The notes beneath the pieces were generated by a model. It was not told the DNA's origin, ran no database searches, and worked only from the letters and a program-made list of their open reading frames with translations. Position numbers and translations under genes: made by a program. 64,000 nt of DNA from CAWGYT01 sp963826795 (lineage in GTDB: Bacteria; Planctomycetota; Planctomycetia; Pirellulales; Pirellulaceae). Each line of letters begins with the position of its first letter. Position 1 is the stretch's first letter. This document shows, in pieces, positions 8,045 through 16,925 of this stretch. Location of the stretch: contig CAWGYT010000010.1 of assembly GCA_963826795.1 (NCBI GenBank), positions 744,001 to 808,000 on the forward strand, given 5' to 3'.

Positions 8045-10262
8045 GCTCTCGTCGCTACTGATCTTGATTCCGGGCCTGCCGCTGCTCTCGGCAATCCTGA
8101 CCGCGATTCTGGGCCCCCGCGTCTCGCGCGCCCAAAGCCACTTCCTCACGATTGCGGCGCTCCTGGGCTCGTTTGCTTGCAGTCTCGGGGTCGTGGGCGC
8201 CGTGTCGAGCCAAGCGGCTGCCGCTACGACGATCGGATTCGAGTTCATCGCCCCGCTGTGGACGTGGGTGGCGGTTCCGAACGCGTATCAAATGGCAGGC
8301 GGGCCGTGGGTTCCATTTCAGATTGATGTGGCACTCCGAGCCGACGGGCTCACGGCCATGATGCTGCCGATGGTCACGTTTATCGCCACGCTGGTGGCCA
8401 TCTACAGCGTGGGGTACATGCACGGCGATCGGAGCTACTGGCGTTTCTTCGTCTATGTGTCACTGTTCGTCTTCTCCATGACCATGCTGGTCCTGGTCAG
8501 CAATTTCCTGCTGCTGTTTGTCTTCTGGGAGGCGGTCGGCGTTTGCAGCTACCTTCTGATTGGATTCTGGTATGAAAAGGAAGACGCGGCCGCCGCGGGC
8601 AAGAAGGCGTTTCTGGTCAATCGCGTGGGCGATTTCGGGTTCGCGCTGGCGTTGTTCTTGATCTGGACCACGTATGGCTCATTGAATTTCCACGACACAA
8701 CGGTGGCGGGAGCCGGCGACATTCCCGGCGTTTTCGGTCAGCTTCGGTTGAGCGGCCAACTACCCTACGTGGGCGGAGGTGTCGCGACCGCGATCTGCCT
8801 GCTGCTGTTGTTGGGTGCTTGCGGCAAGAGTGCCCAATTGCCCTTGCACGTCTGGTTGCCGGACGCCATGGAGGGCCCCACGCCCGTCAGCGCCCTGATT
8901 CACGCGGCGACCATGGTTACCGCCGGTGTCTACATGGTGGCCCGCTGCACGCCTCTGTTTCAGGCTTCCCCCACGGCTCAGCTGGCCGTCGCGTGCGTGG
9001 GTGGATTGACGGCTTTAATGGCCGGCTTGATCGCCTTGACTCAGTTCGATCTGAAACGCGTCCTCGCCTACTCCACCATCAGTCAGCTCGGTTACATGTT
9101 CTTGAGTTTGGGAACGGGAACCGTGGCGGGCGTGAACGCGGCCATGTTCCACCTGTTCACCCATGCCTTTTTCAAGGCGCTCTTGTTCCTGGGGGCCGGG
9201 AGCGTGATGCACGCCATGGGGAACGTGATCGATATCCGCCGTTTTGGCGGGCTTCGCCACCTGATGCCCTGGACTCACCGCACTTTCCTGGTGGGTTGTT
9301 TGGCGCTGGCCGGCGTGTTTCCGTTCGCGGGATTCTGGAGCAAGGATCAAATCATCGCCGCCGTCCACGCTCAAAGCCATGCCGCTCATCAAGATGCCGG
9401 GCCCGGGCATGAGGATGACGGCGGACACGCCGGGCAGAACACCAGGGAGTCGCAGAACACCAGGGAGTCGCAGAACACCAGGGAGTCGAGCGCCAGCGTG
9501 GGCCGGCCGGCCACTGCAAGTTGGACGGTTGCCCTTGTCGATTCGCCCGCCAGCGGCGCGGTCGCCGCGACCCCGGAGCGATCGCGCATCTTCGGCTGGT
9601 TGTACTATGGGTCGCTCTGTACGGCGCTGCTGACGGCCGTCTACACGTTTCGAGCCTACTTCCTCACCTTCTTCGGGGCCGAGCAGATCCCGGCGGAGGC
9701 GGGGCATCATGCACACGAATCGCCGCCGGTGATCTGGGTTCCCCTCGCGGTCCTCGCGTTGTTCGCGTTCCTCGCGGGATTTGTCGAACTGGGAGATCGC
9801 TTCGCCGAGTTTCTGGTCACGACACCGTCTCTGGCCTATTTGGTGCCGGCTGGCGAGTATTCGGGAGCCGGTTTTCACGTCGATATCGCCGTGATCAGTA
9901 GCTGTGTCGTCTTGCTCGGAATCGGTCTCGCGGCGTTTCTGTATCTGGGAGAGCGACGTGAAGTCGAAGTTTTGGCGCAATGGCTGTGGCCGTTGCGAGA
10001 CGTCTCGTTCCACAAATTTTATGTTGATCAGTTGTATCAGTTCATCGTTGTCTGGCCGTTGCAGTTGGTGGGGTTGGTCAGCTATGCGTTGGATCGAGTG
10101 TTGATCGACGGAGCGGTCAATCTCGCGGGCCGCTTGCCGGTGCAGCTGGGAGCGACATTGCGTCGGATGCAATCGGGTCTCGTCCCCTTCTACGGGATGA
10201 TGATGGCCATCGGGGCGGTCCTCATCCTGGGGCTTGGCGGTCTGTTCTGGTTTGGAGGCTGA
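8037..10262 (+). CDS. nuoL: NADH-quinone oxidoreductase subunit L (NuoL)
   Basis: Distal antiporter-like proton pump of complex I with the long lateral helix at its C-terminus. 741 aa and strongly hydrophobic. The conserved core includes FVFWEAVGVCSYLLIGFWYE, KSAQLPLHVWLPDAMEGPTP with the pump Lys, ALIHAATMVTAGVYM, and FKALLFLGAGSVMHAM. Between the GFWSKDQIIAA helix and the next membrane helix lies a low-complexity hydrophilic insertion (about residues 445-520) that includes three identical NTRESQ-type repeats. ATG lies inside the end of nuoK; nuoM starts 6 bp after the stop. Confidence 0.95.
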   Translation: MFELSSLLILIPGLPLLSAILTAILGPRVSRAQSHFLTIAALLGSFACSLGVVGAVSSQAAAATTIGFEFIAPLWTWVAVPNAYQMAGGPWVPFQIDVALRADGLTAMMLPMVTFIATLVAIYSVGYMHGDRSYWRFFVYVSLFVFSMTMLVLVSNFLLLFVFWEAVGVCSYLLIGFWYEKEDAAAAGKKAFLVNRVGDFGFALALFLIWTTYGSLNFHDTTVAGAGDIPGVFGQLRLSGQLPYVGGGVATAICLLLLLGACGKSAQLPLHVWLPDAMEGPTPVSALIHAATMVTAGVYMVARCTPLFQASPTAQLAVACVGGLTALMAGLIALTQFDLKRVLAYSTISQLGYMFLSLGTGTVAGVNAAMFHLFTHAFFKALLFLGAGSVMHAMGNVIDIRRFGGLRHLMPWTHRTFLVGCLALAGVFPFAGFWSKDQIIAAVHAQSHAAHQDAGPGHEDDGGHAGQNTRESQNTRESQNTRESSASVGRPATASWTVALVDSPASGAVAATPERSRIFGWLYYGSLCTALLTAVYTFRAYFLTFFGAEQIPAEAGHHAHESPPVIWVPLAVLALFAFLAGFVELGDRFAEFLVTTPSLAYLVPAGEYSGAGFHVDIAVISSCVVLLGIGLAAFLYLGERREVEVLAQWLWPLRDVSFHKFYVDQLYQFIVVWPLQLVGLVSYALDRVLIDGAVNLAGRLPVQLGATLRRMQSGLVPFYGMMMAIGAVLILGLGGLFWFGG
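9435..9488 (+). repeat. 18-bp perfect tandem triplication inside nuoL
   Basis: Three back-to-back copies of an 18-bp unit (9435-9452, 9453-9470, 9471-9488) beginning cagaacaccagg, each encoding six residues (QNTRES). The array keeps frame and lies in the hydrophilic loop insertion of NuoL, residues 467-484. Confidence 0.95.
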
Positions 10263-10268
10263 GACTCG

Positions 10269-11984
10269 ATGAATGCATCGCTGGCGCTCTCGTTGTCAAT
10301 TCTGCTGCCGCTCTTGGGCGCGATTGCTGCCTTGGTGACTGGATCGGTCAATCGTCAGCGAGTCCGTCAGATCGCGCTTGGCGTTTCGATCGTGACGCTG
10401 CTCTTGGCGTTACGTGCCGTCTGGGGCTTCGACAGCACGGGAGATCGCTACCTGGCCGGATTCCTGGACGGGTCGGCGGTCCGCAACGAATCGGGGCAAC
10501 TCCAGTCGGGCGATCAGGTGTTTGAGGCGGCCCGCACAGCTTACGCGTCGTCCGAACGAAGTTGGCTGGCCCCCAGCACCGGAATGGATGTGAGCTTCAG
10601 CCTGGGCCTGGACGGGCTGAGTGTTTGGATGTACCTCCTCTCGGCCGTGTTGATGCTCAGCTCCGTCCTCGTTAGCTGGAACGCGATTGAAGATCGCGCC
10701 GCGTTGTTTTACTCAATGCTGCTCTTACTCGAAGCGGGATGCCTCGGTGTTTTTGGGGCCCGCGACATCATTGTTTTTTACATCTTCTTTGAGTTCACGC
10801 TGATTCCCCTGTTTTTTCTGATTGGGATCTGGGGAAGCGAGGACCGACGGTATGCGGCTACGAAGTTTTTCTTGTTTACGCTGGCCGGTAGCCTCTTCAC
10901 GTTTCTTGGCTTATTGACGTTGCTGTTGTGGAACCATTCGCACAGCGGCCAGCCAATCCTCAGTTGTTCGATTCCCGAGCTGTTCGTCGGGTTGTCGGTT
11001 TCACCCCTGCCGTCGAGCCTGCAATTTTGGGTCTTCTTGGCGCTCTTCGCCGGATTCGCCATCAAGGTCCCCATTTTTCCGTTGCATACGTGGCTGCCTC
11101 TGGCTCACGTCCAAGCCCCGACGGCCGGGAGCGTTTTCCTGGCGGGAATCCTGCTCAAGATTGGCACATATGGCTTCTTGCGATTTAGTATTCCCTTGCT
11201 TCCGGAGGCGTCCGTCAGCTGGATGCCCTGGATCATGTGGTTGGCGGTGATCGGGATCATCTACGGCGCGCTGGTGGCGCTCGTGCAGACCGACATGAAG
11301 CGCTTGATCGCGTACTCAAGCGTCAGTCACCTTGGGTTCTGCATGCTGGGGATGTTCGCCTTGACGCCAATCGGCGTGCAAGGGGCGGCGTTGCAGATGG
11401 TCAATCACGGGATTTCTACGGGGGCCCTGTTTGCGCTGGTGGGAATGCTTTATGAGCGGTATCACACGCGTGAGATTGCGAGTTTCGGCGGACTCGCTCG
11501 CCGGCTCCCCGTGATGGCATTTTTTGTGGGATTGTTTACGTTCTCCAGCATCGGCGTTCCGGGCCTCAATGGATTCGTGGGTGAAATCCTGATTCTGGCG
11601 GGTGCCTTTCAGCGGGGTTGGGCCGGAGCGGTTGGCGAGTTGGCGGTACAGCTTCGCTGGGTCTCTGTCCTGGCGGTCAGCGGCGTGGTCCTCGGGGCCT
11701 GGTACATGCTGTGGTGGGTTCAGCGCGTCTTCTTCGGAAGCGTCAAAGAGCCTGCGACGGCTCACGAGGTGCATGATCTCTCGTGGCGAGAGATTTTCGC
11801 GCTCGTCCCGTTGGCGATTCTGGTGTTTTGGATTGGGCTATATCCGAAGTTCTTTTTGGATCGGATGGCACCAGGTCTAAGCAATGCAACAGCGGCCGCT
11901 GCCAAGTTGGCGAACGCGGCCGGCAGCCTTCCGCCCGCCGGCTCGGATCAACTCGCAAAGGAGGATTCTCGACGTGCCTATTGA
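10269..11984 (+). CDS. nuoM: NADH-quinone oxidoreductase subunit M (NuoM)
   Basis: Middle antiporter-like proton pump subunit. 571 aa with about 14 hydrophobic segments. The motifs FYIFFEFTLIPLFFLIGIWG (with the conserved pump Glu), KVPIFPLHTWLPLAHVQAPT and KRLIAYSSVSHLGFCMLG are diagnostic. The periplasmic loop after helix 2 is longer than usual (about residues 57-115). ATG 6 bp after nuoL. The 3' end overlaps nuoN by 11 bp and contains the nuoN ribosome binding site. Confidence 0.95.
   Translation: MNASLALSLSILLPLLGAIAALVTGSVNRQRVRQIALGVSIVTLLLALRAVWGFDSTGDRYLAGFLDGSAVRNESGQLQSGDQVFEAARTAYASSERSWLAPSTGMDVSFSLGLDGLSVWMYLLSAVLMLSSVLVSWNAIEDRAALFYSMLLLLEAGCLGVFGARDIIVFYIFFEFTLIPLFFLIGIWGSEDRRYAATKFFLFTLAGSLFTFLGLLTLLLWNHSHSGQPILSCSIPELFVGLSVSPLPSSLQFWVFLALFAGFAIKVPIFPLHTWLPLAHVQAPTAGSVFLAGILLKIGTYGFLRFSIPLLPEASVSWMPWIMWLAVIGIIYGALVALVQTDMKRLIAYSSVSHLGFCMLGMFALTPIGVQGAALQMVNHGISTGALFALVGMLYERYHTREIASFGGLARRLPVMAFFVGLFTFSSIGVPGLNGFVGEILILAGAFQRGWAGAVGELAVQLRWVSVLAVSGVVLGAWYMLWWVQRVFFGSVKEPATAHEVHDLSWREIFALVPLAILVFWIGLYPKFFLDRMAPGLSNATAAAAKLANAAGSLPPAGSDQLAKEDSRRAY
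11957..11964 (+). promoter_or_regulatory. Strong ribosome binding site fixing the nuoN start
   Basis: AAAGGAGG inside the end of nuoM, 9 nt before GTG 11974. The nuoN frame is open 90 bp further upstream, but this site and the family alignment pick the GTG. Confidence 0.85.
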
Positions 11985-13623
11985 TTCGGCCACGCTCACG
12001 CACCTGTTTCCGGAGTTGCTGTTGGTCTTCTTCGCCGTTTGTCTCCTGGTCGGGGGCACATGGAACCCGACGAAGATCGGATGGTCGACACTGGCCGTCA
12101 TCGCGTTCGGCTTTGCTGGGCTGCTGCTGGTCCAGCACGCCGGTAGCCGCGAATTAATGGCGGGGCGGGGGGAGGCGGTGCTGGCGGATCCGTTGAGCAG
12201 CGGATTGCGTGGGCTCGCATTGCTGCTCGGCGCTCTGTTCGCGGTTTTTTCAACTCAGTCTCGGCAACAGAGGTTGTACCCGGAATTGCTCGGCTTGATT
12301 GTCTTGATGCTCGTGGGACTGATGCTCGTCTGTTCAGCCGGTGATCTGGTGTTGCTATTCCTGGGGCTCGAGCTGATTTCGATTCCGACTTACGCGCTAC
12401 TCTTCATTGGCCGCGATTCGCGGCAATCGGATGAAGCGACGGCGAAGTATTTTTTCCTCAGTATTTTGTCGTCGGCGATGATGCTCTACGGCTTTGCCAC
12501 GCTCTATGGCCTGGCCGGAGACACGCGTCTGGATGCGATCCAAGCCGTCCTGCGAGGGCCTGACGGGTCGCTGTTTCCGGCGATGTATCCGCTTGCGGTC
12601 GGCCTGATCCTGGTTGGTTTTTGCTTCAAAATCGCGGCGGTACCTTTCCACTTCTACGCGCCGGACGTCTATCAGTCCTCGACGAATCTGAACGCGGCGA
12701 TCTTGGCCGTCGTGCCGAAGATCGCGGGCGTTGTTGGCATGGTAAGGATCCTTGTCGTGGCCTTGCCGCACGACTCGGCATTTGCCTGGAAGCTGGTCTT
12801 GGTCCTTTCGGTTCTCTCAATGACGCTGGGGAATGTTGCCGCCTTGTGGCAGGAAAACATGCGTCGCCTGATGGCCTATTCGTCGATTGCTCACGCGGGC
12901 TACTTGATGTTGGGTTTGGCTGCCGCGTTAGGGGCAACTCCTGGGATCGACTTTGGGCGGGATGCCGTGGCGGCGATGCTGTTCTATGTCTCGGTCTATG
13001 CGGTTGCCTCGGTCGGGGTTTTCGCGGCCGTCGCCTACTTGGGTGACGATGAGACGAGTTTCAGCACGTTGACGCAGCTCTCTGGTGTCGGACGAAAGTA
13101 TCCGGTCATTGGGGCGGTGATCGCGATCGCCATGTTCTCGCTGGCAGGCATTCCGCCGCTCGCGGGCTTCTGGGGAAAGTTTTCGCTGTTTCGCACGGCT
13201 GTGGAGGCGGGGATCGCCCCAGATGGGACGCTGAATTACTGGTTTCTGGGCCTCTGTGCCGCGGGTGGCCTGAACGCGGCGATCGCCGCCGGATACTATC
13301 TGCGAGTGGTGGGAGCCTTGTACTTTCGGGCGCCTGAACAGGAACCCACGACGCTTCCCGTGGTGGGGAACGCCGGGGCTGGCTTGGCCGCTCTGGTGTG
13401 CGCGTTGGTGCTGGTCGGAGTTGGCCTGTTCACCGACGGCGGGATGACCGCGGCTCAATCCGCCGCCGATCGCGTGTGGCCTGTTGACGCCGTGAAATCC
13501 CAATCCTTCAGTTGGATGGAGCCGCTGCGGGCGGTTGAGTTGACGCGGGTCCGTATGACGGGAGATTCGGTCAGGGCGTCTCGCGTCGCCGTGGACGCGG
13601 CAACCACGCCGGCTCGGCCCTAG
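11974..13623 (+). CDS. nuoN: NADH-quinone oxidoreductase subunit N (NuoN)
   Basis: Third antiporter-like subunit of complex I, next to NuoK. 549 aa from a GTG start preceded by AAAGGAGG. Recognisable elements: LFLGLELISIPTYALLFIG with the pump Glu, FKIAAVPFHFYAPDVYQSS with the pump Lys, RRLMAYSSIAHAGYLMLGLA, and AGIPPLAGFWGKFSLF. Overlaps nuoM by 11 bp and ends 7 bp before the next gene, so the downstream regulator is probably in the same transcript. Confidence 0.94.
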   Translation: MPIDSATLTHLFPELLLVFFAVCLLVGGTWNPTKIGWSTLAVIAFGFAGLLLVQHAGSRELMAGRGEAVLADPLSSGLRGLALLLGALFAVFSTQSRQQRLYPELLGLIVLMLVGLMLVCSAGDLVLLFLGLELISIPTYALLFIGRDSRQSDEATAKYFFLSILSSAMMLYGFATLYGLAGDTRLDAIQAVLRGPDGSLFPAMYPLAVGLILVGFCFKIAAVPFHFYAPDVYQSSTNLNAAILAVVPKIAGVVGMVRILVVALPHDSAFAWKLVLVLSVLSMTLGNVAALWQENMRRLMAYSSIAHAGYLMLGLAAALGATPGIDFGRDAVAAMLFYVSVYAVASVGVFAAVAYLGDDETSFSTLTQLSGVGRKYPVIGAVIAIAMFSLAGIPPLAGFWGKFSLFRTAVEAGIAPDGTLNYWFLGLCAAGGLNAAIAAGYYLRVVGALYFRAPEQEPTTLPVVGNAGAGLAALVCALVLVGVGLFTDGGMTAAQSAADRVWPVDAVKSQSFSWMEPLRAVELTRVRMTGDSVRASRVAVDAATTPARP

Positions 13624-13630
13624 CGCCGCC

Positions 13631-15011
13631 ATGTCGAAGCCTTCCAGCGGCAAGCGGGCGGTCACGCGGGCGATCGAGCAATCGCCGGTGCCGATCTACC
13701 TTGTCGACACAACACGTCGCATTCTCTACTGCAACCCCGCCTGCCTCGCCTGGTTCGGCGCGCCCGAAGATGCCGTCGTCGGGAAGGTGTGTGAATACCA
13801 CTCAACGGCCCAAGGGAAGCTCGACGTCGTGGCGGGATTGTGCCCGCCCCCGAGCGCGCTGGCCGGCACACAATCCGTCGCGAACGTCTGGGTGTCGAAG
13901 CCAAATGGACTGCGGACACGGCGCGCGACGTTCGTTCCTTTGGGGAACTCCGAGGCGTTGGCAGGCGTCTTGGCCGTCTTGGCCGAATTCGACACGGTGG
14001 CCCCGGCGCCACCCGCGGCGGCGCCGGCGACGTATGACGCGATCGTATTGCACGAGCAACTGCGAGACAAACACCTGAGCGGGGATCCGGCGCCGACCCC
14101 GGCCGATTCGAAACGAAGCCGGCTGCCTGACTTTGTCTTGGGCGTCAGCGCGACCAGTCGACGAGTCCGGACGCAAATCCGGCTTGCGATGTCTCACAAC
14201 GCACCCGTCTTGATTCATGGTCCACCTGGTAGCCGGCGGGAGGACGTGGCCCGCGCGATTCATCAGGGCGCGCCGCGGTGAAGTGACACGCCTGGTCCCC
14301 TTGGATTGCTCGTTGCTCGATGCTGAACTTCTAGAGGCCACGCTGGAGGCCTACCTGCGGCAGTCGGCCGAGCTGGCCGAACTCGGGTCCGCCACCTTGC
14401 TCTTACTGGACGTGGACCAGCTGAACTCGGAAGGACAACGAGTCCTGATCGGCACGTTGGGAGTGCGTGAAGTCGATCTGCGAACGGTCGCGACCGCGCG
14501 CTGCGATCTCTGCGATTTGGACGATTTTTGCCCGGATCTGGCGGAGCTTCTTCGTCCGTTGACGATTCCGCTTCCCGCCTTAGCGAGTCGGCCGGAGGAT
14601 CTTCCGATTTTGATCCAGGCCGCCTTGGAGGAAGCCAACGCGAAGCAGTCCAAACAGCTCGAAGGAGTGACGCGCGAAGCGCTGGACCTGCTGGTGAATC
14701 ATCCCTGGCACCGTGACGTCGCTGAGTTGTGGGAAGTGATCGGGCACGCACATCGGCGCGCGTCGGGCCCCTTCGTGACGCCCGGCGACTTGCCGGAACG
14801 GCTGCGTTTGACCGCCGATGCCGAGCGATTTCCGGCACGAGCGGTCGAGTCCATCGTGCTGGACGAGTATCTTGAGTCGATCGAGGCGGAGCTGCTTCGT
14901 CGGGCGCTGCGGCAAGCCAAAGGGAATCGCGCCCAAGCGGCACGCTTGTTGGGCATTTCCCGGACACGGCTCTTGCGCCGACTCGCGACGCTCGGCCTGG
15001 AAGATACCTAG
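13631..15011 (+). CDS. PAS / degenerate AAA+ / Fis-type HTH protein, frameshifted
   Basis: Looks like a sigma54-activator relative with lost ATPase function. An N-terminal PAS-like domain (SPVPIYLVDTTRRILYCNPA, residues 18-37) is followed by an AAA+-like region and a C-terminal Fis-type helix-turn-helix (GNRAQAARLLGISRTRLLRR). The Walker A equivalent reads GPPGSRRED, so the catalytic Lys is missing, and no GAFTGA loop is present; sigma54 activation is therefore unlikely. The frame breaks at a GCGCGC tract (14268-14273): frame one stops at 14281 and the homologous reading continues in the next frame to 15011. Restoring one CG gives a continuous 460-aa protein. Seven bp after nuoN, so probably cotranscribed with nuo. 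Confidence 0.7.
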
Positions 15012-15040
15012 TGCCGCGTGACAGCTACGAATTCGGGTTG
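15008..15040 (+). repeat. 33-bp dispersed repeat, copy 1
   Basis: 28 of 33 bases match the copy at 15549-15581. It begins ctagtgc, with the TAG stop of the preceding gene at its start, and ends ttcgggttg. Confidence 0.75.
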
Positions 15041-15044
15041 CGAC

Positions 15045-15050
15045 AGGAGG
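15045..15050 (+). promoter_or_regulatory. Ribosome binding site choosing GTG 15059
   Basis: AGGAGG with 8 nt to GTG 15059. An in-frame GTG at 15011 exists but lies in the 33-bp repeat and has no such site. Confidence 0.7.
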
Positions 15051-15058
15051 GCCGAACT

Positions 15059-15552
15059 GTGCAGCACTCGCAAGAGACCTACGATGACATTGCAGCTCCC
15101 GCGTCTCGGTTTATCGAACAGGTTTTGGTCTGGGAAGATCGGGAACTCTGGAGTCGGGCATTGCGGCGCGGTTTAGCTGGCGAGATGTCCGTCGTTCGGT
15201 GCCAGGCACTGCGGAATGAACTTCCGCCTGGGGCCGAGCGATCCCGAGTCCACGTGTTCGATCTGGGACCAGAGTTGGGAGAGCCTGCTTGTCGTCAGAT
15301 TCGTCGGCTGGCTCAGGACCGGTCGCACGTGTTGTGTCTGGCGGCGGTCCGTCCGGCCGATGGCGAGTCCGCCTGTGCCTGCGTGAGTTCGGCGTGTGCA
15401 TGGTTTGGGATCAACTTTGGCAGGTGCCCGCCATCTGTAGGCTGATCCGCAGGTTTTGGCAGCGGATACCCCAACCCGACCTGTCACTGGAGCAACGGAT
15501 TTGGAACAATCTACCGTGGGCCCCGCGGCGGGAAACGGATCAGACTTACTAG
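15059..15552 (+). CDS. Hypothetical protein, frameshifted
   Basis: I do not recognise this family with certainty. From GTG 15059 (AGGAGG upstream) the first frame reads a helical start, then a possible alpha/beta segment (VHVFDLGPELG, then VLCLAAVRPADGES). That frame decays after about 15365, while the -1 frame gives a convincing continuation: CLREFGVCMVWDQLWQVPAI, a basic helix, then LEQRIWNNLPWAP, ending at TAG 15552. The break lies about 15355-15390. Either a C lost from a CCC run near 15364 or 2 extra bases in TGTG would restore about 164 residues. It sits between a nuo-linked regulator and mrp; my guess is a small pseudo-receiver-like partner of the PAS protein, but this is unproven. Confidence 0.5.
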
Positions 15553-15581
15553 TGCTGTGTCACAGCTAGGATTTCGGGTTG
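15549..15581 (+). repeat. 33-bp dispersed repeat, copy 2
   Basis: Second copy of the element at 15008-15040; again it starts at the stop codon (TAG) of the gene before it. This copy holds a perfect 6-bp inverted repeat (GCTGTG-T-CACAGC). It runs directly into a 26-bp stretch (15581-15606) whose relative occurs on the minus strand at 20651-20676. Confidence 0.75.
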
Positions 15582-15660
15582 GGAGCTGACCCCTTTTCCC
15601 AACGCCGGCCGTGTGCGAGGCTGCGTGTCCGGTGCTTCAGAAAAGCAGATAAGGCAAACG

Positions 15661-16740
15661 ATGACGGAAGATGCGATCAGTACGGCACAAGTCAGGGCCG
15701 TGTTAGACAACTTGAAAGATCCGGAGACCGGTCGCAGCGTCGTGGCCATGGACCAGATCGGAGACGTGCGGATCGAGGGCAATCGGCTGCATCTCCAACT
15801 GGGGCTGACGACCCATTCTGCGCCGCTTTGGGATGAGACGATCGAGCGAGCGAAATCGCTGCTGCGCGACGCGATGCCGCAGGCAAACGAGATTACGGTT
15901 GAGCGAGTGATTCATCGCCGCCCGCCGGAAAAGATTGGCGAGATTGGTCTCGCGGCCAAGAGCGTGGTCGTGGTCGGATCAGGAAAGGGGGGCGTCGGCA
16001 AGAGCACCGTCGCCGCGGCGCTGGCCTACGGATTGAATCGCGCCGGTTGTTCAGTGGGGTTGGTCGACGCGGATGTATATGGCCCCAGCATGCCGCAATT
16101 GCTCGGCTTGGACGGGCGTCCGGAGGTCGTCGATCAGCGGATCCAGCCGTTGGAAAAAGACGGCATCAAGGTGATGTCGATGGGCTTCCTGATTCCGCCA
16201 GGCGAGGCGGTCGTGTGGCGAGGTCCGATGTTGCACGGTGCGATCACTCAGTTCCTCCGCGACACTGCGTGGGGTGATTTGGATTACCTTGTGATCGACA
16301 TGCCGCCCGGCACGGGCGACATCGCCCTGACGCTCTCCCAACTGCTGCCGCTGACAGGGGCGGTCGTCGTCTGCACGCCACAAGAAGTGGCACTCCTGGA
16401 CGCCGTGAAGGCGATCGCGATGTTCCGCAAGGTCAATATTCCCCTGTTGGGCATGGTGGAGAATATGAGTGGCTTTGTCTGCCCCGACTGTCACCAGCGA
16501 TTCGATATCTTCGGGCGGGGCGGAGCCGCGGAGAAAGCGAAGGAACTGGAGATTCCATTCCTGGGCGAGATCCCGATCAATATGGGAATTCGGACCCATG
16601 GGGATGCCGGCCAGATGGCGCAGGTGTTCGCCGATGAGACGTCGCGTCCCTACCTGGAAGCGATCACTCATCAACTCGCGAAAAACCTGGCCGAGCGGAC
16701 GAAGGGCGACCCGCCGCTGCCGAGTTTGTCGGTGCTCTAA
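15661..16740 (+). CDS. Mrp/ApbC family P-loop iron-sulfur carrier
   Basis: Scaffold/carrier protein for [4Fe-4S] cluster delivery (Mrp/NBP35/ApbC family). The 359-residue product has an N-terminal MIP18/DUF59 domain (residues 1-85), the deviant Walker A GKGGVGKST near residue 108, DYLVIDMPPGTGD as the second P-loop signature, and the cluster-binding CPDC near residue 277. ATG 15661 is chosen because the upstream in-frame extension has no homology and would start in the repeat region. It follows the nuo gene set on the same strand. The related protein Ind1/NUBPL is needed for complex I assembly in mitochondria, which makes the context suggestive. Confidence 0.93.
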   Translation: MTEDAISTAQVRAVLDNLKDPETGRSVVAMDQIGDVRIEGNRLHLQLGLTTHSAPLWDETIERAKSLLRDAMPQANEITVERVIHRRPPEKIGEIGLAAKSVVVVGSGKGGVGKSTVAAALAYGLNRAGCSVGLVDADVYGPSMPQLLGLDGRPEVVDQRIQPLEKDGIKVMSMGFLIPPGEAVVWRGPMLHGAITQFLRDTAWGDLDYLVIDMPPGTGDIALTLSQLLPLTGAVVVCTPQEVALLDAVKAIAMFRKVNIPLLGMVENMSGFVCPDCHQRFDIFGRGGAAEKAKELEIPFLGEIPINMGIRTHGDAGQMAQVFADETSRPYLEAITHQLAKNLAERTKGDPPLPSLSVL

Positions 16741-16843
16741 GCCCGCCTTGAGCGCCACTGGCATCTCGTCGTCGCAGACCTCCGCCGCCCCTGGATGCAC
16801 CACTTGCCGCTCGGTGTAGAAGCCGCCCAAGAGCGCAATTAAT

Positions 16844-16876
16844 AGGGCCACGCGATCAACGATCGCGTGACCCTTT
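16844..16876 (+). terminator. Hairpin terminator after mrp
   Basis: Nine-bp perfect stem CACGCGATC / GATCGCGTG with AAC loop, extended by AGGG/CCCT across one C-A mismatch and followed by TTCT. Located about 100 bp after the mrp stop and 50 bp from the end of the opposite gene, so it may serve both strands. Confidence 0.65.
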
Positions 16877-16925
16877 CTCGTGGTTCTCAGCGAAGTCTGC
16901 CCTCAGACGTGACGAAAGTCACTGC

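Noticed and set aside
9015..10172. 385-residue open frame on the minus strand
   Set aside because: Opposite nuoL, composed of Arg/Gln/Asp-rich text typical of an antisense shadow.
15011..15058. GTG 15011 as the start of the small gene before mrp
   Set aside because: It lies in the 33-bp repeat and lacks a ribosome binding site; GTG 15059 has AGGAGG at 8 nt.
16741..16843. Possible remnant gene on the minus strand ahead of the mrp hairpin
   Set aside because: The short hydrophobic reading there continues only as antisense of mrp; no family match and no start signal.
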